DNA of 64,000 bases from Faucicola mancuniensis (GTDB taxonomy: Bacteria > Pseudomonadota > Gammaproteobacteria > Pseudomonadales > Moraxellaceae), in the NCBI RefSeq assembly GCF_046523945.1, contig NZ_CP171363.1:2542001-2606000 (forward strand), given 5' to 3'. This document shows, in pieces, positions 8,654 to 18,700 of this stretch. Every line of letters starts with the position of its first letter. Position 1 is the first letter of the stretch. The notes beneath the pieces were generated by a model. The model did not search any database. It had not been told where the DNA came from and saw only the letters and a program-made list of their open reading frames with translations. The position numbers and the translations under genes are program-made.

Positions 8654-11505
8654 GGTTTACATCCTTGTTGTTCAGTATAACCCAAAAGTTTACACCCATA
8701 TTTTATACGTGAGTTTTTATCAAGTATATTTATTCCACCAGGTTGGGTTTGCTCTTCTTCAATAAATTTTCCTGTGTATTTACGATTTTCACTATCCGTC
8801 ATCCAGCTTGAAAATCCTCTAAATTTATCTTTGTCAGATAAATACTTTTCATGAATCGGTTGTAACAATGTTTGCTCATCATGCAATTGTTTAATATCCC
8901 ATTGCGTGGCATTTGGACGATTATTATACAAATACCTAAAATTATCAAATCCTCCTTTCATCAAGGTGTCGCCAGCTTCTTTTCGCCAATCATAAATATG
9001 TTTTGGATTGCCAGAAAAAACACTACCCACACCAAATGTTACATAGGAAAGATTACCATCAGCCCCCAAGCCTGTGAATTTTGCACGAGACACTTTATCA
9101 GCTCCACCAAACCATCTAGCACCCACACCCAAGTTTTTTTCATACTGATTACTTGCGGCAAAGAAATTTGCTCTATTATCAATGGTATTAAAATAATTAA
9201 CAAATCTTGTATTGGCATTAGGAGTATTATATAAATAATTAAAAGTTTGTTTAGAAGTTCGTGAAACATCACTTTTCATTACCGACCAAGCTTCTTGCAT
9301 TGCAATGTATTGAATTTGACTTGATATGGCTGTACGACACGCGTCACTGGTTGGATTATTTGAGCATAATCGTTCAACTTCTTTATCTAAACGCTGGCTA
9401 AGTTGTTCAGCTTCTTCAATAGTCAATTGCCCTTTTCTAACTTTTTCTAAGGATACATGCGTCAAATAATTCCCTTGCGTCTGCCCCACATTATTAACAG
9501 TACTTGCTGTACTATCGCCAATGCTTACTCCTAGTCCTGCAGAGAGAGCAAGTAGGGTGATGTCTCTTGTTTCTTTGTTAAAGCCTTGTTCTGTGAGATA
9601 TTCGTCAATTTTTGGGATGGTGTAGGCGGTTGTGCCTGCAGACAGTCCACCTTGTATTGTTCCTGTCGCCAACAATCCAGTTGCTGTATGCAGTGCCACA
9701 CGATAAACACCACCCTCACCCCATTTTTCGGCTTCTTCAGTATTTCCTGCATGAATAAGTTCAAGTTGTTTTTGTCCTGCATAATCTCCGACCATTTTCG
9801 GAGCTTCCTGCCCAAACGCTTGCGTAATCTGAGTTTGATTGTTAAGTTCAGCATTTAACTGACCTGCATTAAACGTATTTCTTAACGGCTCATTGAGTAT
9901 GCCTACAGTCTTATTCGTCACCTGCGACTGCCCTGCCATCCCTGTCACCGCCCCATACGTGGTACTGGTATCACTATCCCCCACCTTACCATAACCAATA
10001 CCGCTGATAGACGGCGAAGCTAACCCTGTTTTGTTGGCATTTAACCCTGCACTGATACCGCCACTTATCGATTGACCGTGATAATGAATGTGGTTTTGTA
10101 TATCACCGACTTCTAACCCACCTTTAAACTGAGTCTGATTCGCTTCAGGGGTGGCAGTGGTAAAATATGCCCCATTAAAAGAGCTTTTACCATCAACCAC
10201 CATATCAGAAGATTGGTACTGTAGCCCTGTCTGCTCAGTCACTTGGGCTAAGTCCATGGAGAGATTGGATTTACCGCCATTGATACTCACATTTTGTGGG
10301 ATGCCTTGCATAGACACGTCGGCACTAAAGCCTACATTTTTTTGTTTACCGTCATATTTAGCGGTATCTTGACGACTGGTCGCAATAATCCCGCCACCGA
10401 TGTGACCTGTGGCATAATCACCTTTCACCACCGCACCATCAAGCACCAAGTTACCACCGATGTTTTGATAGGTTGTACCACCGACATTGATATGAGAGTT
10501 GGCATTGGTGGTGGTTTCGCCATTGCCATAACCTTTTGCCATATTGGCATTGGCAGTAATACCTGCTCCATTTTGCGTGCTGGCATACACCCCAATGCCA
10601 AAGCCATTAGATTTATTACTGGTACGGTCATAGCCTGTACTGGATGCGGCTTGGTAAATCACATCACCTTCAACGTTATTATACAAGTCTCCCACTAAGT
10701 TGATGTCACTGCCTGTCACAGTAAAGTCACTGTCTTTACCTTTGCCTGCAATGTTTAACACTAAGTTATTGGCATCAATGCTTGATGCCTCATTTTTACC
10801 TGATAGGCTATCTTGCACGCTTTTGTTGGATTGACTGCCAAGTGTGGCTTGAATGCGAGTATTGCCTACCCCAGCTAATCCTTCTTTGCTTAACTCACTT
10901 TTTTGTAAGCTATCAACAGCACCTTGTACGCCTTTATCTAAGGTACGCAGCTTACTAAAGCCTGCAATACCCGCCATGACTTTCATTTTCTCACTGTTGG
11001 TGGTTTCACCCGCTTTCAGTAGACTATTAATGCTTTGAGCCTGATCGATTAAGCTATTAGACACACTCACGGTTAATCCGCTGGTTTTTTGGCTTTGGAT
11101 ATTGTGTGTTTGCGTTGTGGCAGTAGTATTACTCACGTTTGCCGATTTGGCATTAATCACCACCGTGCCATAATTGAGATCATGCACATTGTTCGTGGTT
11201 TGGTTTTTGGCATAGACTTTACTGCCAGTTTGCTGATAATGCTCACCTGCCGTGATAATGGTGTTACCATTTTTAGTTCCGACAATGCTACCAGTATGTG
11301 ACACACTGTCCGTGCTGTTTTGATTTTGGGTTCTTTGTGTGCCAATGGTGAAGCTGGCACCCCCATTGCCAAATAGCCCAGATTTTTTCTCGCCATGACT
11401 GCTACTTTGATGTTCAGTGTTAGTCGCTGCATCAATGGTGACGTTTTTTCCACCCTTGATATAGGTGCCTTGCTGACTGATTGCATCGGTTGCCGTTAAA
11501 TGCAC
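8650..11505 (-). CDS. cdiA: CdiA-1 C-terminal part: haemagglutinin repeats, pretoxin and toxin
   Basis: The frame is open from the frameshift near 11781; the first ATG is at 11505. Residues 1-550 are FHA type-2 repeats (HLTATDAISQQGTYIKGGKN, SGLTVSVSNSLIDQAQ). Residues about 560-690 are a Gly/Ala-rich pretoxin region with NNVGQTQGNYLTH, which takes the place of a VENN motif. The last about 260 residues are unique to this copy and end GCKLLGYTEQQGCKP. They contain NYFNTIDNRANFFAASNQYE and WRKEAGDTLMKGGFDNFRY. I do not recognise the toxin fold. There is no HINT domain, and two membrane-type immunity candidates follow. Confidence 0.85.
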   Translation of the reverse strand: MHLTATDAISQQGTYIKGGKNVTIDAATNTEHQSSSHGEKKSGLFGNGGASFTIGTQRTQNQNSTDSVSHTGSIVGTKNGNTIITAGEHYQQTGSKVYAKNQTTNNVHDLNYGTVVINAKSANVSNTTATTQTHNIQSQKTSGLTVSVSNSLIDQAQSINSLLKAGETTNSEKMKVMAGIAGFSKLRTLDKGVQGAVDSLQKSELSKEGLAGVGNTRIQATLGSQSNKSVQDSLSGKNEASSIDANNLVLNIAGKGKDSDFTVTGSDINLVGDLYNNVEGDVIYQAASSTGYDRTSNKSNGFGIGVYASTQNGAGITANANMAKGYGNGETTTNANSHINVGGTTYQNIGGNLVLDGAVVKGDYATGHIGGGIIATSRQDTAKYDGKQKNVGFSADVSMQGIPQNVSINGGKSNLSMDLAQVTEQTGLQYQSSDMVVDGKSSFNGAYFTTATPEANQTQFKGGLEVGDIQNHIHYHGQSISGGISAGLNANKTGLASPSISGIGYGKVGDSDTSTTYGAVTGMAGQSQVTNKTVGILNEPLRNTFNAGQLNAELNNQTQITQAFGQEAPKMVGDYAGQKQLELIHAGNTEEAEKWGEGGVYRVALHTATGLLATGTIQGGLSAGTTAYTIPKIDEYLTEQGFNKETRDITLLALSAGLGVSIGDSTASTVNNVGQTQGNYLTHVSLEKVRKGQLTIEEAEQLSQRLDKEVERLCSNNPTSDACRTAISSQIQYIAMQEAWSVMKSDVSRTSKQTFNYLYNTPNANTRFVNYFNTIDNRANFFAASNQYEKNLGVGARWFGGADKVSRAKFTGLGADGNLSYVTFGVGSVFSGNPKHIYDWRKEAGDTLMKGGFDNFRYLYNNRPNATQWDIKQLHDEQTLLQPIHEKYLSDKDKFRGFSSWMTDSENRKYTGKFIEEEQTQPGGINILDKNSRIKYGCKLLGYTEQQGCKP

Positions 11506-11639
11506 GTTGTTTTTGGCATCAATGATGACACGGTTACCATTAATACTGCCTTTGATGGCTAAATCATTGTTATAACTGTAGTTGTCTTGGTTGGTTTTCT
11601 TACTTAACCAGTTTCTTTGGGTGGAGCGACTAGCAGTTT

Positions 11640-12710
11640 CTACGTTATTGGTTTCTCGACCTTCTTTAAAGCTGATATCCCCATTGTCCGCTTTAAGATA
11701 GGTTGTCCCATCTTCACTGTGAATGGTCGCTGCCGTACCAGTAATGTTGCCGTTTTTTGAGCGGATGATGGTGTCACCTTGGTTACCACCACACTGCCAA
11801 CATCTTCAGTATGCCCAGCTTTGATATAGTTGTTGTTATCATGAATGGCGTTGGTTTGATAACCAGTGTTGACGGCATTAAAGGCGATATTGCCACTGCT
11901 AATCAGTTGGGTGCTACCACCATGGTTAATCAGCTGACTGGCATTGAAGCTCGTGTTACCTGCCACATCAATGGCTAACGTGGTCAGTGGGTTGCCTTCA
12001 TTATCCACTTGACCTTTTAAGCCATCTCCCACGTAGATGCTGGCAATTTGGTCAAGCCCAGTACGCCAAGTATTACTTTTGTTTTTTGAGCTTTCTGTGT
12101 GATATGTCGTTGAGGTGTTGTTTAAATTACCGCCCACACTCATTGACATAGCACTGTTAGCTTTGATGGTACCACCAATGTTGTTGGTGTCTTTTTTACT
12201 ATTGATTTGGATAAAGTTACCTTGAATGACACCGCCAGCATTGTTATTGACATTGTTGGCACTCACACGCAAGGCATGATGTCCCACAATGTTACCTGAA
12301 TTGCTTAAATCCCCTGTGAGTTGTAGGTCAGTGTTGTAACCCGCTACTAAACTGCCATCCCCTTTGATGTCACCAACATTGGAGCGTACATAGACTTTAG
12401 GGACGAGGGCTTTTTGGGTTTGTCCATTAGGTAATGTCATGTCTTGTTCAACCAGCCAGACAATATCGGTGGTGAGCTGTGCCACCTGAGAAGCGGTCAG
12501 GGCAATACCTGGGCGTAGGTTTAACGCATTGGCACTGGTAATCCCATTGTCCATCAAGGCTTGGTACATGGCATCGTCACTGCGGTAGTCACCTAAGAAG
12601 CGTTTACCAGTGAGCACCATGATTTGATCACGAATCATGTGTTGTTCATAGTAGCCATCTCCCAGGCGTTTGTGCATATTGTCCTGATTGAGCCCCAAGC
12701 GTTTCATCAT
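11640..12710 (-). CDS. cdiA: CdiA-1 middle part between the two frameshifts
   Basis: The frame is open from about 12833 down to 11640 and begins YKIDPNNPNGYLIVTDPAF in the neighbouring copies. It then has MMKRLGLNQDNMHKRLGDGY and the FHA repeat region (HHALRVSANNVNNNAGGVIQ). After GSVVV near 11785 the frame is shifted, so the last about 48 residues (TKVTPSSAQKTATLLV...) are out-of-frame translation. It has no start signal of its own and is a piece of the broken gene. Confidence 0.7.
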   Translation of the reverse strand: MMKRLGLNQDNMHKRLGDGYYEQHMIRDQIMVLTGKRFLGDYRSDDAMYQALMDNGITSANALNLRPGIALTASQVAQLTTDIVWLVEQDMTLPNGQTQKALVPKVYVRSNVGDIKGDGSLVAGYNTDLQLTGDLSNSGNIVGHHALRVSANNVNNNAGGVIQGNFIQINSKKDTNNIGGTIKANSAMSMSVGGNLNNTSTTYHTESSKNKSNTWRTGLDQIASIYVGDGLKGQVDNEGNPLTTLAIDVAGNTSFNASQLINHGGSTQLISSGNIAFNAVNTGYQTNAIHDNNNYIKAGHTEDVGSVVVTKVTPSSAQKTATLLVRQRPFTVKMGQPILKRTMGISALKKVEKPIT

Positions 12711-12763
12711 GTAGTCGGATGATAACCAGTTTTTATAACCGGCAAACGCAGGGTCAGTGACGA

Positions 12764-15700
12764 TTAGATAGCCGTTGGGGTTGTTGGGGTCGATTTTGTA
12801 GAGAGCACTGTTGGGTAAGCTGACAGCGTACCTTGGGTGCGAATTTCTTGAGCTTTTTGGGTATTGATGCTTTGGTTTAGTTGGTTGATAAGGTCACTTA
12901 AGGTGGCGATATCAACTTTTTGTCCTCCTTGTTGGGCAACCACTAAGTCAGCTAGCTGTTTTTGTTGCTCAGCGGTTAGGTTGACTGGGTTGGTTTTAGT
13001 GAAGTCCTGTAAGGCTTTGATGGCGTCTTGGACCCTAGCAAGGCTTGCACGGTCAACTTGTGTGCCGTTATTGGCTGTTTTGACGACTGTTAGGAGCGTT
13101 TGTAAATTGCCAATCGCTTGGTTGACAGCTGCCACTTGTTTGGTATCAATTTGAGCTTGATTGGCTTGATTTTGATTGGCAACTGTGACCGCGGTGACAT
13201 ACACGCCACTAACTGGATTATTAATGTTGAGAATTTTTAAATCATAAGGAGTACCTGTTGTTTTAGGATTCAGCGGTTGAGCCATATCTAATGGGGTTGA
13301 ATTAGTATTTGTACCCCATTTTCCTTTGTAACACCAATTCCCTATACTCCTCCGACAGGTTTCATAAGGGCTATAATGGGTACCATTAAAATTCTCGTAA
13401 CTGTATTTGGGAGTGATAGTTGTGGCTTCAGCATCCACATTGCCTGCTTGACCATTTACTTTAATGGTACCGCCAGCAATAATTTGGCTTTTATTGGTGT
13501 TAAATTTACCCAAGTCAAATACCATGTTACTACCCGAAACAATTCGACTCGGGTCACTAGTCACGGTGTCTTGCCCACTTAATAGCTCTGTATATTTGTA
13601 GCCATAATAATTATCATATAGCTCACCCGTTTTTAGAATTTTTAATCTATGGCGTCCGTCATTGTTATCTTCAGACGTAATTTCAACTACTTTTTCATTA
13701 TAAATTGGATTACTACCATCACCTGAAATGCTATACTCAACTATCGGATTATTTTCAAGGACCTTTAACGCTGTTTTAAAATCCGCATTGATATTATTGA
13801 GTGTTTCAGTGGCAATCTGCATCGCACCCAATGACTCAATGGTTGCCCCACGGTTGGTCACGGTGGTGGCTTTGCCAGTGGCATGATTCTCGCTGTCTAA
13901 ATCACCCCCAATGTGCAACTCACCATTACTTAAAATCTGAGCTTGACCATTAAAATCACTGTTAAATTTACCACGACGTGCCGTATTTGGGTTATTGTTT
14001 AAGGTTTTTACCCCAATGTCCAAGCGTTCACGAGCGGCAATTACTGGGGCAGAATTAAGCGTATTGCCTGGGGTGTTATTAAGCGTATCGGCTTTAATCG
14101 CTAAATGCGTGCCATAGATACGACCCTCACTTAAATTATTCACCGCATTGCCAGCAGTAATCAAGGTGTCATTACCATTAATTAACCCATGATTGTTGAT
14201 ATCACCAGTGGCGTTTAATAACGTGGAGGCATTACTGACTAATTCACCGGTTTGGGTGTTGTTAATGTCTTTGGCATTGACCGTCAGTTGTTTGTCAGCA
14301 GATAACGTACCGTCATTATTTACATTGCCTTGAGTGGTGATGGTTAATTCATTGGCGAGTAATTTATCACCTTTGGCATTGGTATAGTCAACCATTTGGT
14401 TAAGTGTCAGGCGATTGCCGCTGATTTCGCCGTTGCTGATAGAACTAGCACTCAAGCTCGTCTCATTAGCTCGAATCACACCGCCAGCATTGGTAATGTT
14501 GCCCGTACTGCCTTGAGTGGTAATGGTTTTGGCTTCAATATGTCCGTTAGTGTTAGTTAGGCTTTGTCCCATCGCAACCTGGATGCCTTGATTGGCTAAT
14601 AGTTGCCCTTGGATGTTATTCAAGGTTTGGGCATGAATCACTAAGTCATTACCTGCCACAATACCTTGATTGAGACTAACTTTGGTTAAATCTTGTTTGG
14701 TGTTTTGGTTATCAATACTATTGACGTTTAAAGTCATATTCTTAGTGGCACTGATAAGGCTACCGACTCCCGTGTTGGCTAAACCATTGGCGGTAATCGT
14801 GGTACTATCGCCCCACAGTTTACCGCTTTGGTTGTTGAGTGTGGCACTGGTGCCTGTGATGATTAACTGCTGATTACTGCCTATCACTCCTTGTTGATTG
14901 TTAATCTCATTGCCTGTGCTGGTGAGCGATAAGGCATCAGTAGCATTGATTAGACCTGATTGGTTGGAGATATCGCTTGCTTGCAATACGGCTTTGCCGT
15001 TGGCTAAAATCCCCCGACCTTCGCCTTGGGTGTTTTGGTTATCTAGCAAACCAGTCGTGGTTAAGGTTAGTTGACCATCTTTATCCGCTTGTTGGATACT
15101 GCCACCTTGGTTATTTAGGCTTTGAGCAGCTATAGTCACATTATTACCAATGACTTGACCAGCATGGTTGTCCATGACGCCTTGCGTGCTTGAGTTGATA
15201 TTGGTTTGCGTGCTGATCACACCTTGGTTAGTTAAGGTTTGTTGGGTTAAGTTGATATCTTTGCCCGCTTGAATATTACCGCTCGCTTGGTTAGTCAGTT
15301 TTTGGCTGCTTGCGGTAATGGCATCTTGGCTGCTGATGGTAGCATTATTGTTTAAGGTGTCACCGCCGATGTTTAATGCTTGATTGCTATAAATTAAACC
15401 AGCATTGGTATTATTGAGGGTGTCTGCGTGGATATCAGCGGTGGTATTGGCTAATAGCTGAGCTTTCGTATCATTATTTAAGGTTCGTGCATTGACGTAC
15501 AATGCTTGAGCACTTTGGAGTACAGCTTTTTCACCGCTGTTGGCTAGAATGCCAGCGTTTACGGTTAAATCACCTGTGCTGGCAATGACCTGACCTTGGT
15601 TATTATTTAAACTGCCTGCGGTGACGGAAAGTTGATCGGCTTGTATACCCCCAATATCATTGTTAAGCGTACCAGACACCGTGGCAGTTAGTTTGCCATT

Positions 15701-18700
15701 GGATAGCAGTTTGCCCGTTTGGCTATTATCAAGATTTTGGGCAATTAGCGTCGCTGTGCCAGTCCCGGCATGAATGACTTCGCCACCTTGGTTCTGGATA
15801 TCGCCCGTTGCCATTAAGCTAAGATTGGTGGCATTGCCGCCTAAGTGACCTTGCTGATTGTCAATGGTACCCGTGGTTAATACAAAGTCTTGAGTGCCTG
15901 TTTGCTCAAGGGTGCCTCGTTGGTTGGACAGTGATTGCACTTTAAGTTGGTAACTATCGGCTTGCGTTATAGCGGCATTGTGGTTAAGGGCGTTGGCGGT
16001 GAAACTGGCTTGTTGGCTAACTTTGTTTTGTGATTGACTTAAATCGATATTACCCAAGGTGTTTAATGACAGATTAACCACTTGATTACGACTGCCGTGG
16101 TAGTCGAGTGCTGAACCCGTGACTGTCATACCCCCACTGGCAACATTGTTACCTTGGTTATGCTGTACACCAGTACTGGTGATGGTCAAGTGTTGTGGGG
16201 TGGTTGATAAGCTATTATCAGGGCTTAATCCTGCCACCAATCGACTACTTTGGGCTTGATTAAGTTCACCGGTTTGAATTGCTAAACGACCTTGGGCAAT
16301 CGTTGCTGTGTTGCTCAAATTAGTTTGGTTGTTGATATGCGTATTGGCTAAACTTGAAATGCTGCCACGATTGTTCAAGATTTGACTGTTAAGGTTTAAG
16401 TCCCCACGACTGGTTAGCTGAGCTGAGTTGGTGACCGCTTGAGCCGTTAGGACCAAGCTGCCATTATCACTGTAAATAACCCCGTTACCGGTATTGTTTA
16501 AATCACCCTTGAGGTTAAGTTGATTGGCTTTTACGGTTCCTGTGGTATTGCTAGCAACCACTTGACCGTCGGTATTGATTAGGGTATGTGCACTAACGGT
16601 TAAGCCATCCCCTTGAATTTGTCCTTGGCTATTATCAATATCGCCAGCAATCTGCCAGGTTTGATCGGCTAGGCTTAAGATATTGCCCTTGTCGCTGTTA
16701 TTTACATTATTTGCGGTTAAACTTAACTGACCATTACCTGCATGTTCAATACGACCCGCTTTATTTTTTAACGTTGGGGTATTGATTATGAAGTTTTGGC
16801 TATTGGTGGCAATCTGACCTTGTTGGTTGCTAATACCGCCAGCGAAATTAAAGGTTAAGTCAGCAGTACCACTTTGTCTAATTGAGCCGCGTTGGTTATT
16901 TAGCTGGTTGCCTGTTAGTTGCAGGGTTTGACCACTTAGTGTACCGTCTTGGTTATTTAGCGTGCCTTTAGCAACCAGCGTCAACTGATGGATGGCGGTA
17001 AGGCTTGCCCCTTTCGTTGATAAATCCCCTTGGCTTGCCATCTCAATATCCGCTGCTTGGGTTTTGCTGCCATTTAAGTCAGTTGGATTGCCTTGTAAGC
17101 TAGCTTTGCCGGTCGCAATATGGGTACCACTACTGGTGAGTATACCCACTGCATTCATGGTTAGGTTGGCTGGGGTGGTGCTTAAATTGCCTTGGGTGTC
17201 AATGCCTGCGGCTAATATGCCGGTGTTGTTGACGGTTTGGGCGTGAATATTGGTGTTGCCTTGAGCGGCGATTAAACCCGTAGCCGTGTTGGTCAGACTG
17301 CCCATGGTAAGCGTATTACCTGTGGTGCCATACAGTTGCCCACTGTTGGTAAGTGTCTGGCTGGTGGTGCTGAGTTTACCACCTGCTACCACACTGCCTT
17401 TGTCATTTTTGATATCGGTCGCATGTAAGCTCGCATCACCTTGAGCCATGATATGACCATTTTGGTTGGTCAGGTTGCCTTGGCTATCAAGGTTTAAATT
17501 GCCCTCCGCTTGAATCGTGCCTTGGCTGTTGTAAACTTGGGTAGCCGTGATGGTGGCTTGTTTGCCTTGAATACTGCCTTGTTGATTGTTTAATTCACTT
17601 GTGCTAAGGCTAATATCGCCTAGGGTGGCTAAGACACCTTGTTGGTTGTTAATTTGCGGGGCGGTGAGGCTAATCCCTTGTTTGGCAACAATTTGCCCTT
17701 GTTGGTTGTTAAAACGGGTTAACTGCCAATCGAGTTTGTCAAGTTGGATACGACTGTTGATGTTGTCAATTGCTTGGGTGTTTAATCCATTAACCACAAT
17801 ACTACCTTGGCGTTGATTGGTAACGCTTGGGCTGGTCACTGTCATGGCACCATTGGCAGTGATGACGGCATTATTGCCTTGGTTGACTAAATTGTCCGCT
17901 TGGATATTGCCATCGGCGGTTATGGGTGCAAGCACCGGTTGATGGCTGTCCGTTGTCGGTGTGGTAGCGGTTGAGTTTGCCACTTGCTTGGTTGATCCAG
18001 TTTGTGCGGTTGATGGGGCAGTGGCTAGGGTTGGGGTAGTCGTCGCTGGGTGCTTGTCGTATAGGCTTTGACCAATGACGGCGTTGTCTTGGTTGGTTAA
18101 GTGTTGACTGGTCACATCAAGTTTACCACTGCCGGTTTGTTCAATACGGCCTTGGTTGGCCAGGCTTGGGGTTTTTATATTGACTTGTCCGGCACTGATG
18201 AGCCCTGTGTTAGTGATTTGGCTTTGAGTAGTGGCATCGGTTTGGCCATGACTGCTAATGACGCCGCTGTTTTTAAGGGTTGGGCTGTCCAGTTTGACAC
18301 TATCGGTGCTGCTGCTAACGGTGCCTTGGTTGTCAATACTACCGGTGTGTTTTAGATTTACCCCTTGTTTGGCGTTCATGGAGCCGGTGTTAATGAGGTT
18401 ACCTTGGTTGTCTAGCGTGAGTGTGCTACTACTGCTGATGTCACCAGCATTGGTCACCCCCATACCTTTGTCGGTACCAATCAGACGAATTCTGCCAGCA
18501 TACATGCCGCCTAGGCTTGAGATGTCTAAAGCCACGCCCGTGCTTTGATTGACACCGTTGTGACTAATTTTAGTGGTGGCTGGATTGGTTTCATAGCTAA
18601 CCGTGTTGTTACCCGTAATGACATCAAGCTGTTTGCTGTAAACTTTAGCGTTAAGGGCAGTGGCTTGGCTAATCAGCTGGGTATAGTCGCTTTGGCTATC

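Noticed and set aside
9039..9854. Short minus-strand frames at 9039-9272 and 9531-9854 overlapping cdiA-1
   Set aside because: Other-frame shadows of the CdiA-1 toxin and pretoxin region, with no domain content.
10294..10698. Long plus-strand open frames inside cdiA (also at 32341, 48198, 63454)
   Set aside because: They are antisense shadows of the repeat-rich cdiA frame, recur in every copy, and have no start signals or recognisable domains.
12864..18548. Numerous 60-96-codon plus-strand frames in the exoprotein region
   Set aside because: Low-complexity Val/Leu/Pro-rich antisense translations of the LNNQQG-type repeats.
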